DNA of 64,000 nt from Prado023 sp963700395. GTDB lineage: Bacteria; Actinomycetota; Actinomycetes; S36-B12; CAIYMF01. The notes beneath the pieces were generated by a model that saw only the letters and a list, made by a program, of their open reading frames with translations, was not told where the DNA came from and did no database searches. Every line of letters starts with the position of its first letter. Position 1 is the stretch's first letter. Of the stretch, positions 44,932 to 54,540 are shown piece by piece. The position numbers and the translations under genes are program-made. The stretch lies in NCBI GenBank assembly GCA_963700395.1, contig CAVOXI010000002.1, positions 248,001-312,000 on the forward strand, written 5' to 3'.

Positions 44932-45678
44932 TCACAGGTCGTCGTCGTCCCCGGCCCCAGCCGCGCTCCCCACCGTGGTGGTCCTCCGCAGTTCGGCCGC
45001 CCTCCAGCACTCGGCCTCCGTCTCGAAGACCCCGGACGGCTCGTGCGGGAGGTTGTCGGCGTCCCACAGGCGGTACCGATACCCCGCGTCGACCTTGATG
45101 ATCTCAATCCGGAAGGGGGGATCGTCATCTGCGGCCCAGGCGACGGTTCCCTCCAGCGCGGCCCTGCGCAGGTCCGCCGCGCCCAGGCATTCGGCTTCCG
45201 TCTCGAAGACCCGCGACGGCTCGTGCGGGAGGTCGTCCGCGTCCCACAGGCGATACCTGTACCCACCGACGACCTTGATGATCTCGATCCTGGAGCGGGG
45301 GGCGTCGAACGGGGCGTACGTGGCCGTCCCATGGACTGCCGCCCGGCGCAGGTCCGCCGCACTCAGGCACTCGGCCTCCGTCGCGAAGACCCGGGAGGGG
45401 CTGTGGGCGAGGTTGTCCCCGTCCCACAAGCGATACCGGAATCCATCGACGACCGTGACGATCTCAATCCTGAGGGGCGCGCCATCGCCGTCGGCCCGCA
45501 CGGCGGCCTCCTCGGCTGCGGCCCTTCGCTGGTCCGCGGCGCTCAGGCATTCGGCTTCACTCGCGAAGACCTCGGAGTTGTCGTGGGGCAGGTTGTCCGC
45601 GTCCCACAGCCGATACCGATACCCACCAGCGACCTCGAAGATCTCAATCCTGAAGGGTGGGTGACCGCCTTCGGCCAT
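44932..45678 (-). CDS. Protein of four tandem DUF1508-like repeats
   Basis: ATG 45678 has AAGGAG 6-7 bases upstream. The 248-residue protein is four copies of a unit of about 60 residues: an FRIEI strand, GYRYRLWDADNLPH, then a short turn and SEVFASEAECLSAADQRRA helix. The YRFRL...GEVIATSEGYSSKA pattern of DUF1508 (YegP) is similar: paired strands with an aromatic-Arg core followed by a helix. DUF1508 proteins usually have one or two units. The last copy ends in an acidic tail (GAGDDDDL). No catalytic motif; probably a binding scaffold. Confidence 0.75.
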   Translation of the reverse strand: MAEGGHPPFRIEIFEVAGGYRYRLWDADNLPHDNSEVFASEAECLSAADQRRAAAEEAAVRADGDGAPLRIEIVTVVDGFRYRLWDGDNLAHSPSRVFATEAECLSAADLRRAAVHGTATYAPFDAPRSRIEIIKVVGGYRYRLWDADDLPHEPSRVFETEAECLGAADLRRAALEGTVAWAADDDPPFRIEIIKVDAGYRYRLWDADNLPHEPSGVFETEAECWRAAELRRTTTVGSAAGAGDDDDL

Positions 45679-45745
45679 CGGGCTCTCCTTCCAACTCGCG
45701 TCGGTGCGACGCTGCTCCAGACCCAAGGAATCGCGTTCGGCCTGG

Positions 45746-46736
45746 TCAGCGGCCGATCGAGGACATGTCGGAGTAGCGGTCGCCGACGACGGCATCCGCG
45801 GGCACAGCCGCCTCGATCGTGGCGAGGTCCTCGGCGCTGAGGACGACCTCGAGCGCGGCTGTGTTCTCCTCGAGGTACCGCACCCGTTTCGTGCCGGGGA
45901 TGGGCACGACGTCGGGCCCCTGGGCCAGTACCCACGCAAGCGCCAGTTGGCCGGCCGTGCATCCCTTCTGACCCGCCAGCTGCACCAGCGCCTGCACGAG
46001 GGCGAGGTTGGTGTCTCGGGCCTCCCCCATGAACCGGGGGTAGCGGGTCGCCCGGAAGTCACCGTCGTCGACGGACTCAGGACTTGAGCGCCCCGGTGAG
46101 CATGCCTCGGCCCAGCGGGCTGTACGCGACAAGCCCGATCCCGAGCTCGCGCAGAGTCGGCAGGATGTCGGCCTCGAGGTCCCGGGTGAACAGCGAGTAC
46201 TCAGTCTCCAGCGCGGTGATGGGGTGCACGGCGTGGGCCCTGCGGAGGGTCGCCACACCAGCCTCCGAGAGCCCCAGGCTTCGGACCTTGCCCGCCTCGA
46301 CAAGCTCCTTCATCGCGCCGACGGTCTCCTCGATCGGCACGTTGGGATCAACACGGTGCTGGAAGTACAGGTCGATGTGATCGACGCCGAGCCGCGCCAG
46401 GGAGGCGTCGCAGGCACTGCGTACGTATTCCGGCGTGCCGTTGATGCCCACCCATGAGCCGTCCGGGTTGCGCTCGTTGCCGAACTTCGTGGCCACCTGC
46501 ACGTCGTCACGACGACCGGCAATGGCCTCACCGACGAGAAGCTCGTTGGTGAAGGGGCCGTACATGTCCGCGGTGTCCAGGAGGGTCACACCGAGGTCGA
46601 GCGCTCGGTGGATGGTGCTGGTGGCCTCGGCCTCATCGGTGGCGCCGTAGAACTCGCTCATCCCCATGCAGCCCAAGCCGACGGCGGAGACGTCGAGGGC
46701 GGAAGTTCCACTGCCCAGTGTGCGTCGCGGAATCAT
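45746..46736 (-). CDS. Aldo/keto reductase (frame change near 46085)
   Basis: From ATG 46736: IPRRTLGSGTSALDVSAVGLGCMGMSEFYG is the family opening (split here over two motifs). The tetrad is visible as LLDTADMYGP (Asp and Tyr), VATKFG (Lys) and YFQHRVD (His). After KVRSLGLSEA and VAYSPLGRGMLTG the frame changes near 46085 and resumes with SVDDGDFRATRYPRF and VVPIPGTKRVRYLEEN, the NADPH-binding C-terminus, ending SDMSSIGR at 45746. Typical length, about 330 residues. NADPH-dependent reduction of aldehydes or ketones; substrate unknown. Confidence 0.82.
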
Positions 46737-46900
46737 GGCCTCAGGATCAACCGTGAGTCGTCCAGCGTCAACAAGAGCCCCTGGCCAGTGGGGTGTTCGT
46801 GGTGGCCCACACGTGGGACGCTGGGAGGGGTGCCCCTGCAGAGGCCTTCGGCCGTGCGCCGTGCCTTGCACCCGGTGTCGGCGCGGATTGGGAGATCCTC

Positions 46901-48163
46901 ATGGTCACCAGTTCGGATCCGTCTCCCGCCTCCGACGCCTCCTCGACGGTGGCCGTCGTGCTGACTGGCGCGGCCGCGCGGGGAGCCTTCCAGGCCGGCG
47001 CCCTGGCTCACCTGATCCCCGCCCTCGAGCAACAGGGCCTCCTGCCGACCATCTGGGTGGGCACCAGCGCGGGCAGCATCAACGCCACGCTGTGGGGGTC
47101 GGCCCTGCACCAGGGTGCGCAGGGAGCAGGGCAGGACGTCGTCGATGTGTGGCGGACCATGAGCGACGACAACGTCTTCCGATCCCTGTTGCCCTTCGCC
47201 CTGGCCCGGACGGGGCTGCAGTACGCGCTGGGCGCCCTCCTCGACCTGGGACCCGGCACCACCAGCCTCCTGGACACCACCCCGCTGCAACGCACCGCCC
47301 AGGAGGTGCTGTCCAGCGGGCAGCTGGCCACCAACGTGGACGACGGCGTGCTGGGCAGCGTCGGGGTCGCGGCGACCAGGATGCCCACCGACTCGGACAA
47401 CGAGACGGTCGGGGCTGCCAGCGGGCGCAGTGTGCTGTTCCTGCACGAGCACCGCCCCGGGGACTACGCAGGGGACCCGGCCCGCGCCCTGGACGTGGTC
47501 CGCGGACCGATCACCGCGGAGCATGTCCTTGCCTCCTCGGCGATCCCGGTCGCCTTCCCGCCCATCCGCATCACCTCGCCGGAGCAGGCCGCCGGGTGGT
47601 ATGTCGACGGTGGGGTGCGGCTCAACGCCCCACTCCAGCCCGCGATCGGATTGGGGGCGACCCGCATCCTGTTGATCTCGGCGACGGCAACGACCTACGG
47701 GGCACCGCCGATACCCGCCCCGCCCGGGCGCACGCAGGACATCGCCGACGCCGCCGCCCAGGTGATGCACGCCGTGCTGGCCGACCGGATGGTCGAGGAC
47801 CTGGCCACCCTTCGACGGATGAACCGGCTGGTCGCGCAGGCCGCAGCTGCTGGTCGCACTGACCTGCTGCGCACCCGCGGCGGAACCCCCTACCGCCCCA
47901 TCCAGGTGATGGACATCAGCCCACCGCCCGGGGCGATGGGCACGCTCGCCGCCGAGGTGTTCGCCCGGCGCACCGACGGCCTGGGCTGGCTCACCGAGAA
48001 CGACAACTGGCTCCTCGGGCGCCTCATCCGCGGCGGCGGTGACGCTGTCGGGCGTCGGGAGCTGCTCAGCTACCTGTTCTTCGACGAGGAGTACTTCACC
48101 GCCAGCATCGAACTCGGCCGGTCAGCCGCCATCGCCGCGTTGAAGACCGGCTGGAAGACCTGA
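46901..48163 (+). CDS. Patatin-like phospholipase
   Basis: A 420-residue protein from ATG 46901 (GGGAG 9 bases upstream). It has the full patatin pattern: oxyanion loop LTGAAARGAFQAG, nucleophile elbow VGTSAGSIN (GxSxG, near 47058-47084) and the dyad Asp in YVDGGVRLNAPL (near 47601). The catalytic dyad is Ser-Asp. Such enzymes release fatty acids from phospholipids, or act as virulence-type lipases. The C-terminal third is longer than in minimal patatins. Intact frame; a bidirectional hairpin follows. Confidence 0.88.
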   Translation: MVTSSDPSPASDASSTVAVVLTGAAARGAFQAGALAHLIPALEQQGLLPTIWVGTSAGSINATLWGSALHQGAQGAGQDVVDVWRTMSDDNVFRSLLPFALARTGLQYALGALLDLGPGTTSLLDTTPLQRTAQEVLSSGQLATNVDDGVLGSVGVAATRMPTDSDNETVGAASGRSVLFLHEHRPGDYAGDPARALDVVRGPITAEHVLASSAIPVAFPPIRITSPEQAAGWYVDGGVRLNAPLQPAIGLGATRILLISATATTYGAPPIPAPPGRTQDIADAAAQVMHAVLADRMVEDLATLRRMNRLVAQAAAAGRTDLLRTRGGTPYRPIQVMDISPPPGAMGTLAAEVFARRTDGLGWLTENDNWLLGRLIRGGGDAVGRRELLSYLFFDEEYFTASIELGRSAAIAALKTGWKT

Positions 48164-48207
48164 CCCCCGCCCGCCACAGCCGCCGAGAGCGGTTCCGAGC
48201 TGGACGC

Positions 48208-48252
48208 GGCACGCCACTTCCCCGGCCCACGTGGTCAGGGAAGTGGCGTGCC
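48208..48252. terminator. Bidirectional hairpin terminator between convergent genes
   Basis: GGCACGCCACTTCCC pairs perfectly with GGGAAGTGGCGTGCC across a 15-base loop, between the patatin stop (48163) and the convergent coiled-coil gene stop (48259). Confidence 0.85.
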
Positions 48253-48258
48253 TCGTGC

Positions 48259-48765
48259 TCAGCGAGGTGGTCGCTGGTCCTCGACCGGCTCGCCGAGATC
48301 CCGTGTCTGCGTCGCCTGACCCTGCGTCCGCGCCCCGCTGACGGGCCGGCCGTCGGCCTCCCGAGCGGGATCGACGACACGGTCCTGCGCCATCTCGGAG
48401 GCCCGATTCCGGCTGTTCGCCCCGGCGTCGCCGTGGCCATCGGGATCGATCCTGGCCGCATTCTCCAGGTGCTGCTGAGCCTCCTGTCGAGCCACGCGCG
48501 CATCCTCGGCGCGGGCACTCGCCTCTCGCTCAAGGCGATCAGCCTCCATCCGTGCCCGCTGGGCCTCCGCCTCCCGAGCCGCAGCCTCGGCGGCTCCCTC
48601 CTTGGCGGCCAACTCCTGCTGCTCGCTCCTCGCGCGCAGCTCGCCTGCCTCCTGACGGCGCCTGGCCAGTTGCTCCTCACCGCGACGCCGGCTGAGCATC
48701 ATGACCAACGCACCGACAAGGATGACGACGACCACCGCAATGACGATCCACATCCAGGGTTCCAT
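48259..48765 (-). CDS. Membrane-anchored coiled-coil protein
   Basis: A 168-residue protein: one N-terminal helix (WIVIAVVVVILVGALVMML), then a long charged helix (RRRGEEQLARRRQEAGELRA through RLEREASARAEDARVARQEA) and a disordered tail. GAGGAG precedes ATG 48765. The heptad-like Ala/Glu/Arg pattern suggests a rod-like coiled coil in the cytoplasm. No family. It lies 89 bases downstream of the SRPBCC gene on the same strand. Confidence 0.7.
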   Translation of the reverse strand: MEPWMWIVIAVVVVILVGALVMMLSRRRGEEQLARRRQEAGELRARSEQQELAAKEGAAEAAAREAEAQRARMEADRLEREASARAEDARVARQEAQQHLENAARIDPDGHGDAGANSRNRASEMAQDRVVDPAREADGRPVSGARTQGQATQTRDLGEPVEDQRPPR

Positions 48766-48853
48766 GCCAACTCCTCTCTGGAGCCGGAGGGCGATGAGCC
48801 TGTGATGCAGGCCCAGGACAGGGCGCTCCCCAGCTCAGCGACTGCCCCGTCCG

Positions 48854-49588
48854 TCAGGTCGACGGCCTTACGTCGTGATCCTCGGCGACCGACAGCATCG
48901 GGTCCTCGGCCACGATCACCTCGGACGTCCGCACGTCCACGACCGGGTCCACCTCCACCACCCGGTCGGTGTCGTCGTCGTCATCGGAGCCCTTGCGGGC
49001 TGCCGCCGCCCCGACCACCCCCGCTGCTGCCAGGCCGATCCCCGCAGCGACGGCCTTCCCACTGACACCAGCCTTGCCGCTGTCGGCCTGGGAGCCCGCC
49101 GCATCGGCAGCCGTGGGAGTGCTGATCCCCGCACCCTGATTGACGCCGCCGCGCCACGCACCAGTCGCATAGCCCTCGGACTCGATGAACTCCTTGAAGC
49201 TCCTCAGGTCGGCCTCAGCCCGGTTCTCCACCACGTGCAGCTTGTCGCCGATGCCCTCCACGATGCCCTCAGGCTCGTACTCGAGCGAGAGGTGCACAGA
49301 CGTCTGCCCGCCCCCCACGTCCTCGAAGGTGACCATGCCGGCGTTCGTGGCGCCGCTCGTCGCGGCCCACGCCACCTTCCTGTCAGGAACCTGCTCGAGG
49401 ATCCGGGCCTCCCACTGCCTGCGGACCCCCGCGATCTGCGCAACCCATTGGAGGCGGTCGTCACTGAGCTGGGTCACGCTCGCCACGCCTGACATGAACT
49501 GAGGGAAGTCCTCGAACTGCGTCCACTGGTTGTACGCGGTGCTCAGGGGGACGTTGACCAGGACCGACTTCTCAACCTTCGTAGTCAC
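48854..49588 (-). CDS. SRPBCC (polyketide cyclase/START-like) protein with acidic tail
   Basis: From GTG 49588 (GAGGAG 6 bases upstream) a 244-residue protein. Residues 1-145 form an SRPBCC fold: EKSVLVNVPLSTAYNQWTQF, FPQFMSGVASVTQL, WEARILEQVPDRKVAWAATS and VHLSLEYEPEGIVEGIGDKL, the pattern of coenzyme Q-binding/cyclase-like proteins. The C-terminal part is Ala/Gly-rich with a run of five Asp and looks disordered. The fold binds hydrophobic ligands in a deep pocket; the ligand is unknown. Intact. Confidence 0.82.
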   Translation of the reverse strand: MTTKVEKSVLVNVPLSTAYNQWTQFEDFPQFMSGVASVTQLSDDRLQWVAQIAGVRRQWEARILEQVPDRKVAWAATSGATNAGMVTFEDVGGGQTSVHLSLEYEPEGIVEGIGDKLHVVENRAEADLRSFKEFIESEGYATGAWRGGVNQGAGISTPTAADAAGSQADSGKAGVSGKAVAAGIGLAAAGVVGAAAARKGSDDDDDTDRVVEVDPVVDVRTSEVIVAEDPMLSVAEDHDVRPST

Positions 49589-49821
49589 TGAATCTCCTCA
49601 TCAGGATCGCGCCCCGAGGGGCGTTGGGCGTTGACCTCGTGTCTGCCCATGGAGTCCGTCGCCGCGTGCTCGGCAACGGGGGACCTCGACCGCGACCGGG
49701 AGGCAACGACCGAGGCCCTCACCGCCGACTACCCAGCGCCCCCGGGGTCAAACACCGCCATGCGGATCGGTGGAACGACCCCCGAACGGCGCGGGGCTGA
49801 GGCCCGGGTCAGGTCCTGCTC

Positions 49822-51627
49822 CTACCAGGAGCCCCCGCCCCCGCCGCCGCCCCCGCCGCCCGAGAAGCCCCCGGCGGAGAAGCCTGAACCTCCTGAGGAC
49901 GTCGAGGTGGAGGGTGCCGTCAGTGCGCCCGAGGTGGAGCTGACTCCGGAGGCGATCATCGCACCGAGCCCTGCCTGGCCCAGCAGGGCCAGCCCGACGC
50001 CTGCCAGCTCGTCGCGGTCCAGATCGGGGAACGCAGCCACCCAGGCGTCCTCCAGTCCCAGGGCGACCGCGTAGGGCAGCATCGTCGCGAGGATCGCTGC
50101 GGGGGCAAGGCCGGATCGCTGCGCGAACTCCTGCCGACTCGCCGCGGATTCCGTGCCCAGCACCTTCCTGAGCCCGGCAACCTCGCTCAGGAAGCGCGCC
50201 GACGTGGCCGTCTGCGCCCGCGGCGTGATCATGGTCGCCGCGATCGAGCCGGCGATCAAGCAGGCGCCGAGCACCGCGCCGGCCGCGGGCATCAGCCTCG
50301 AGTCGAGGAACAGGAACCCCGCCCCCGCGAGCACGAGCAGGAGCGCACCGGCACCGCCGAACCAGAGCCAGCGGCGGTCCGGCAGACCCCCCTCGGCGTT
50401 CCGGTAGCCATCTGCCTCCGCACGGTCGACGAGCGTCATGCCGGTGTGGGTCCAGGCGGACTCGAGGTTCGGGTCGTACTCCCCCAGCAGGGCCGTCGAC
50501 CGCCCCGCGAAGACCGCCTCCATCACGGTGGACTCCCAGTCGCGCAGCTCACCGGTTCCGGTGTCGAGCCGGGTCACGGTGACCGCGTCGTCCTGCACGC
50601 CGACCCGCACCCACCCACGCGCGGAGAGGTCCAGGAGCGTGGCCATCAGGGCGGTGGGCGTGGAGCCGACTCCCTCGAGCGCCGCCGTCATCTCCGCCGG
50701 CGCGAGGCCGCACGGCGGACCGTACGTCAGCGCTGCGCCTGGCATGCTCACCCCGAGGTCCCTGCGTCGCCAGGCGAGGGCGAGACCCACCATTCCGGCG
50801 ATCGCGAGCACGCCCGCGATGGCTCCCCCGAGGGCCCCCCTCGCGGCAGTGGCGCCCGGCCCGGGGCGGATGTCCTGCGTCACCGCCACGGTGAACGCGG
50901 AGGCCGGCCAGGCCGCTGCGCCAGTCAGGGCGGAGCCCGTTGCCAGCGTCACCGGACCGAACGTTGCGGAGGGCCCTGTGGCGCTCGCGGGGCAGGGATC
51001 GTTGGACCCGTAGGGGCCGGTGAAGCAGGCGAGGGCGAGGATGTCGGCCGGCCCCGTCACCGTGGCCTGGGCGTTGACGATGGGGACCTCCCACCCGTCG
51101 CCGGCGAAGTCCCAGTACAGCTCGGCGTCCCCGCCCTGCCCTCCGATCGCCGCGGCATCGGCGGCCGACATCGGGCTCAGCGCCCCCGTGACGACATACG
51201 CGATCCTGTACCTGTGGACGCCCGTCACGAAGTTGTCCGGGTCGCCGATGCGCACGCGCAGGTAGCTGCCCTCACGTTCGGTCTCGTACGGCACCGGATC
51301 GCCGTCCATGGACACTGACGTCAGCTCCACGCCGTAGTGCCGCTCCTCCCCGGTGGTCAGCTCGTCGAACAGCGGGATGTCGCGGTAGATGCCGTGGCCG
51401 ACCGTGGCGCCGAAGTCGTACTCGATCGCCTCGGTGATCGCCATCGACGTGTCGTCGGACACCACGGCGGACACCGCCATGTCGTCGATCTCCTCCGCGA
51501 CCGCCGCCGGCGCGACGCCGACCAGGCCCACCACGGCGATCACCGCCCCGACGGCCACGATGCCTCGGCGACTGACACGGCCCGGCCGTTCAGTGGCGCT
51601 GCCACGACGATCACGCACCTGCGGCAT
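49822..51627 (-). CDS. DUF2207 exported membrane protein with poly-Gly tail
   Basis: A protein of about 600 residues. A signal or anchor (GIVAVGAVIAVVGLVGVAPAAVA) is followed by the DUF2207 domain (SMAITEAIEYDFGATVGHGI, YRDIP). Membrane helices are at about residues 255-275 and two more at about 420-465; cytoplasmic segments lie between. The end, a run of Gly followed by SW (GGGGGGGGGSW), is typical of DUF2207 proteins. The function of the family is unknown. ATG 51627 is favoured; the frame is open to 51663. Intact. Confidence 0.82.
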   Translation of the reverse strand: MPQVRDRRGSATERPGRVSRRGIVAVGAVIAVVGLVGVAPAAVAEEIDDMAVSAVVSDDTSMAITEAIEYDFGATVGHGIYRDIPLFDELTTGEERHYGVELTSVSMDGDPVPYETEREGSYLRVRIGDPDNFVTGVHRYRIAYVVTGALSPMSAADAAAIGGQGGDAELYWDFAGDGWEVPIVNAQATVTGPADILALACFTGPYGSNDPCPASATGPSATFGPVTLATGSALTGAAAWPASAFTVAVTQDIRPGPGATAARGALGGAIAGVLAIAGMVGLALAWRRRDLGVSMPGAALTYGPPCGLAPAEMTAALEGVGSTPTALMATLLDLSARGWVRVGVQDDAVTVTRLDTGTGELRDWESTVMEAVFAGRSTALLGEYDPNLESAWTHTGMTLVDRAEADGYRNAEGGLPDRRWLWFGGAGALLLVLAGAGFLFLDSRLMPAAGAVLGACLIAGSIAATMITPRAQTATSARFLSEVAGLRKVLGTESAASRQEFAQRSGLAPAAILATMLPYAVALGLEDAWVAAFPDLDRDELAGVGLALLGQAGLGAMIASGVSSTSGALTAPSTSTSSGGSGFSAGGFSGGGGGGGGGGSW

Positions 51628-51747
51628 CCCGCCTCTGTCGTCGGGCGACGACAATCGACCCACACGGTACTGGGACCGGCCCCACGCAGCGCGGCGACGC
51701 GAGCAGAGGTGCCTCCGAAGCCCGGAGGAACCAGCTCCCTCATTCGC

Positions 51748-53388
51748 TCAGCGGACGAAGATCGCGTCCCCCACGGGTCGCTCGCCGGCCGCGTCCGACG
51801 GGCTACCCACGAGGGTGCCGCGGACGACCATGGCCGTCGATCCGCCGCCGTCGAGATTGACGGCCTGGGTCAGGCCGAGGGCCTTGGCCACTTCCGCAGT
51901 CTCGAGGATCGAGGTACCCAGGGCGTCGAGCTGGCGTCCGTCGATCGTGACGACCAGGGTCCGCCCCTGTCGGTCCACGCCGATGAGCGTGCGCGGGTTG
52001 CGCTGCAGGACCCAGCCGTACTGGAACGACGGATCGCCGGGGTGCACCATGCCGTCCCGGCCCTGGGTGACGTACAGCTTGCCGTTGCGCACCAGCTGCG
52101 GGCCCCCGTTGACCACCGAGACCCTCGGCTTCACCAGCGTTGCGCCACGTTCGTCGACCAGGCGGAGGTCGAGGCGCACCCTGTGACCCGTGCTCGCGGC
52201 CAACAGCTGGGCCACCAGGGTCCCGGTTGCCTGGACCGATCTCTGCCCCGGCTTGAGGGACGTGCCTCGGACCATGGCCGTGCGCACGACCCTGCCGTGA
52301 CGGTTCAGGACGATCTCGGCGCCGTCGCCGGCAGGGGTGGTCGCCCCATATGCCGCAGTGAAGGCCACGAGCTCGTCGGGGTCGGTGCACGTCAGGTCGT
52401 GCAACGGCAGGTCGGTGGGCGTGTCCCCCGTGCCGCCGCAGTTGCGGATCAGCCCAGGCACCCGGTTGATGCCGTCCAGGGCGATCCGCTCGCCGCCCGC
52501 GACGAGCGCGCCGGACCACACTGGGCGCACGACACGGGTGTTGCGGGCGTTGTCGCGGATCACCACGGCCGGACGGCCGGCCACGGTCTCGGACTCGAGA
52601 ACGCCGTCATAGACCCCCACCCCGGCCGGGTCGCCGGGCGCACCCGCCTTCGGGTCCAGGACGAAGAAGCCGGCGTTGACGGTGACCCACGATCGGGTGA
52701 AGGCCTCCAGCGACGTCGGCGTCTCCCTCTTCTCCAGGTCACGGCCGAAGGTCAACCCCAAGCGCCCGTGGAACCTGCGGGGGTCGACGGTCAGGACGTC
52801 GATCGTCCAGCGACCGGCCGCATCCGACTCCCCGTCCCATCCCGTGTACCAGCTCCGGGAGGTGAACCCGGCGGTGGTCAGTGCGGCCACTGCGGCGTCG
52901 GCCTCAGCCTTGGTCGGGTAGGCCGTGGCCAGCCGCACGCGGTCCCCGATGACCCCGTCGGGCACGTCGACGGCACCCACCTGGGTGACCGGCTGCGCCA
53001 CGGCGTTGAAGCCGGCCGCCTGGAGCCTGCTCACCAGCGCCGACGCTGCGGCGGCATCCTGGATCGAACGGGGCGGCGCATCCGGGTCAGGGGACGTCGC
53101 GCCGGCCGGGATGCTGAGCTCGACGACCCAGCCGGTCGCCGCGCTGACAGCCCCTCGGGTGATCCTGGTCAGGGTGACGCCCGGCTTCAGCCGATGGGAC
53201 TGGCTGGTCTGCGGCGTCCCGGGCGGCCCGAGCGGCAGGTCGGGCACCTTGCTCGAGCCCTGCGCCGAGAACGTCGGACCGGCAGCCGTCGGCCCCGCAG
53301 CCGCGGGGACCCCGCTACCGCTGGACGCCAGCAGGATCGCACCGAGTGCTGCCGAAGCAGGAAGAAGGGTCCGACGGTTCGCAGTCAT
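51748..53388 (-). CDS. Exported phosphodiester glycosidase (NAGPA) family protein
   Basis: ATG 53388 has GAGGAG 5 bases upstream; a signal peptide (LLPASAALGAILLASSGSGV) follows NRR. The middle has a SPOR-like segment (SRLQAAGFNAVAQPV, AAVAALTTAGF). The NAGPA domain (PF09992) shows TVNAGFFVLD, VVNGGPQLVRNG, IGVDRQGRTLVVTIDG and VNLDGGGSTAMVV, the conserved core. Between strands it carries an inserted part (DELVAFTAAYGATTPAGDG ... RHGRVVRTAM) that resembles the VLSGHG modules at 13-24 kb. Enzymes of this family cleave phosphodiester-linked sugars, for example in wall polymers. Intact. Confidence 0.85.
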   Translation of the reverse strand: MTANRRTLLPASAALGAILLASSGSGVPAAAGPTAAGPTFSAQGSSKVPDLPLGPPGTPQTSQSHRLKPGVTLTRITRGAVSAATGWVVELSIPAGATSPDPDAPPRSIQDAAAASALVSRLQAAGFNAVAQPVTQVGAVDVPDGVIGDRVRLATAYPTKAEADAAVAALTTAGFTSRSWYTGWDGESDAAGRWTIDVLTVDPRRFHGRLGLTFGRDLEKRETPTSLEAFTRSWVTVNAGFFVLDPKAGAPGDPAGVGVYDGVLESETVAGRPAVVIRDNARNTRVVRPVWSGALVAGGERIALDGINRVPGLIRNCGGTGDTPTDLPLHDLTCTDPDELVAFTAAYGATTPAGDGAEIVLNRHGRVVRTAMVRGTSLKPGQRSVQATGTLVAQLLAASTGHRVRLDLRLVDERGATLVKPRVSVVNGGPQLVRNGKLYVTQGRDGMVHPGDPSFQYGWVLQRNPRTLIGVDRQGRTLVVTIDGRQLDALGTSILETAEVAKALGLTQAVNLDGGGSTAMVVRGTLVGSPSDAAGERPVGDAIFVR

Positions 53389-53684
53389 GTCACTCCTCGT
53401 GGTGATTCCCGAGGCGGGGGCCGGGGGTGGCACCCACTACCCGTGCTCCCCCTGCCAAACCAGTCCGCTCGACTTCTGTTCGCAGTCGCAAGGTCGAGCA
53501 GTCCCGACGTTCAGCCTCGACGACTCAGGACGCGTGCGGCCGTTCACGGCCCGGTTCGCTGTCACAAGCCCACCCCCGTGGTACTCAAGGGGCGCGCGGT
53601 CCGACTCCGCGACGGTGCTCCCCGATCCGCCCCCCGGTGGGACGGGAGCCCGCAACCGCCCCGCCCTGACCCGAGGAGCGCCCC

Positions 53685-54425
53685 GTGACCACCGACACCA
53701 CCCCTGCCGTCAGCGATCCCGTCGCGCAGCCCGCAGCGACTGGGCGCGGCTGGAAGATCGCCACGGTGGCCGCGCTGACCGTGTCCGCGCTGGCTCTGGC
53801 GTGGACAGCCCTGCTGTCCGCCACCGTGAACGACCTGAGCAGCGAGGTCGCCCAGCTCCAGGCACAGGCCGGTGGCACGACGGCCAGCACCGACGCGCAG
53901 GTGGCCGCCCTGACCGAGCAGGTCGACTACCTCGAAAGCACCCTGGACACCTTGGTCGCCAAGGCGGACCCGGCCGTGACGTCCGCCCAGGAGGCGTACC
54001 AGACCCTGGTCGACGACCTCGCCGAGGCCAACAAGGCCATCGCCGCCCTCGAGGAGGACCTCGGCGCCACCCAGACCACCCAGCAGGAGCAGGCCGACGC
54101 ATTCGCGCAGGCCAGCAAGGAGGTGGCGACGGCTCAGGCGGCGTTCGACGACCTGGTCGCGCAGATCACCACCGCCAGCGGTGTGGACGTGGAGGCGGCC
54201 AGCCAGAAGTACGCCGCCCTGCTCGCGGACGTGGCAGCCAACGCCCAGGCGATCGCAGACCTGGAGGCTGAGCTCGCTGCTTCCGACGCAGCGCAGCGCG
54301 CGGAGCTGCAGGCCGAGGTCGACGCGGCCAAGGCCACCCTGCAGGACCAGCGCGATGAACTGCTCGCCTACCTCACCGAGCTGGCCGGCCAGGTGCCTCC
54401 GACCGCGGCGCCAGCGTCCGAGTAG
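53685..54425 (+). CDS. Membrane-anchored coiled-coil protein
   Basis: GTG 53685 follows GAGGAGCGCCCC. A 246-residue protein with one N-terminal helix (IATVAALTVSALALAWTALL) and a long Ala/Glu/Gln-rich coiled coil (LTEQVDYLESTLDTLVAKAD and so on to LQDQRDELLAYLTEL). Composition suggests an exported or periplasm-facing rod. It resembles many uncharacterised actinobacterial envelope coiled coils. No known family; intact. Confidence 0.72.
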   Translation: MTTDTTPAVSDPVAQPAATGRGWKIATVAALTVSALALAWTALLSATVNDLSSEVAQLQAQAGGTTASTDAQVAALTEQVDYLESTLDTLVAKADPAVTSAQEAYQTLVDDLAEANKAIAALEEDLGATQTTQQEQADAFAQASKEVATAQAAFDDLVAQITTASGVDVEAASQKYAALLADVAANAQAIADLEAELAASDAAQRAELQAEVDAAKATLQDQRDELLAYLTELAGQVPPTAAPASE

Positions 54426-54540
54426 ACGGCCGCGCCGAAGGACTCCGGGCCGCGCCCGCCTCGCCGGGCGATAGCTGACCCCGCCCTCGGCGACCTCACC
54501 CGTCAGGAGCGGACGCGCTCGGCGAGGATGGCACCGGTGC

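Noticed and set aside
49631..50074. 147-residue plus-strand frame with a Pro-rich stretch
   Set aside because: It is antisense to the poly-Gly end of the DUF2207 gene; poly-Pro is the mirror of GGC codons.
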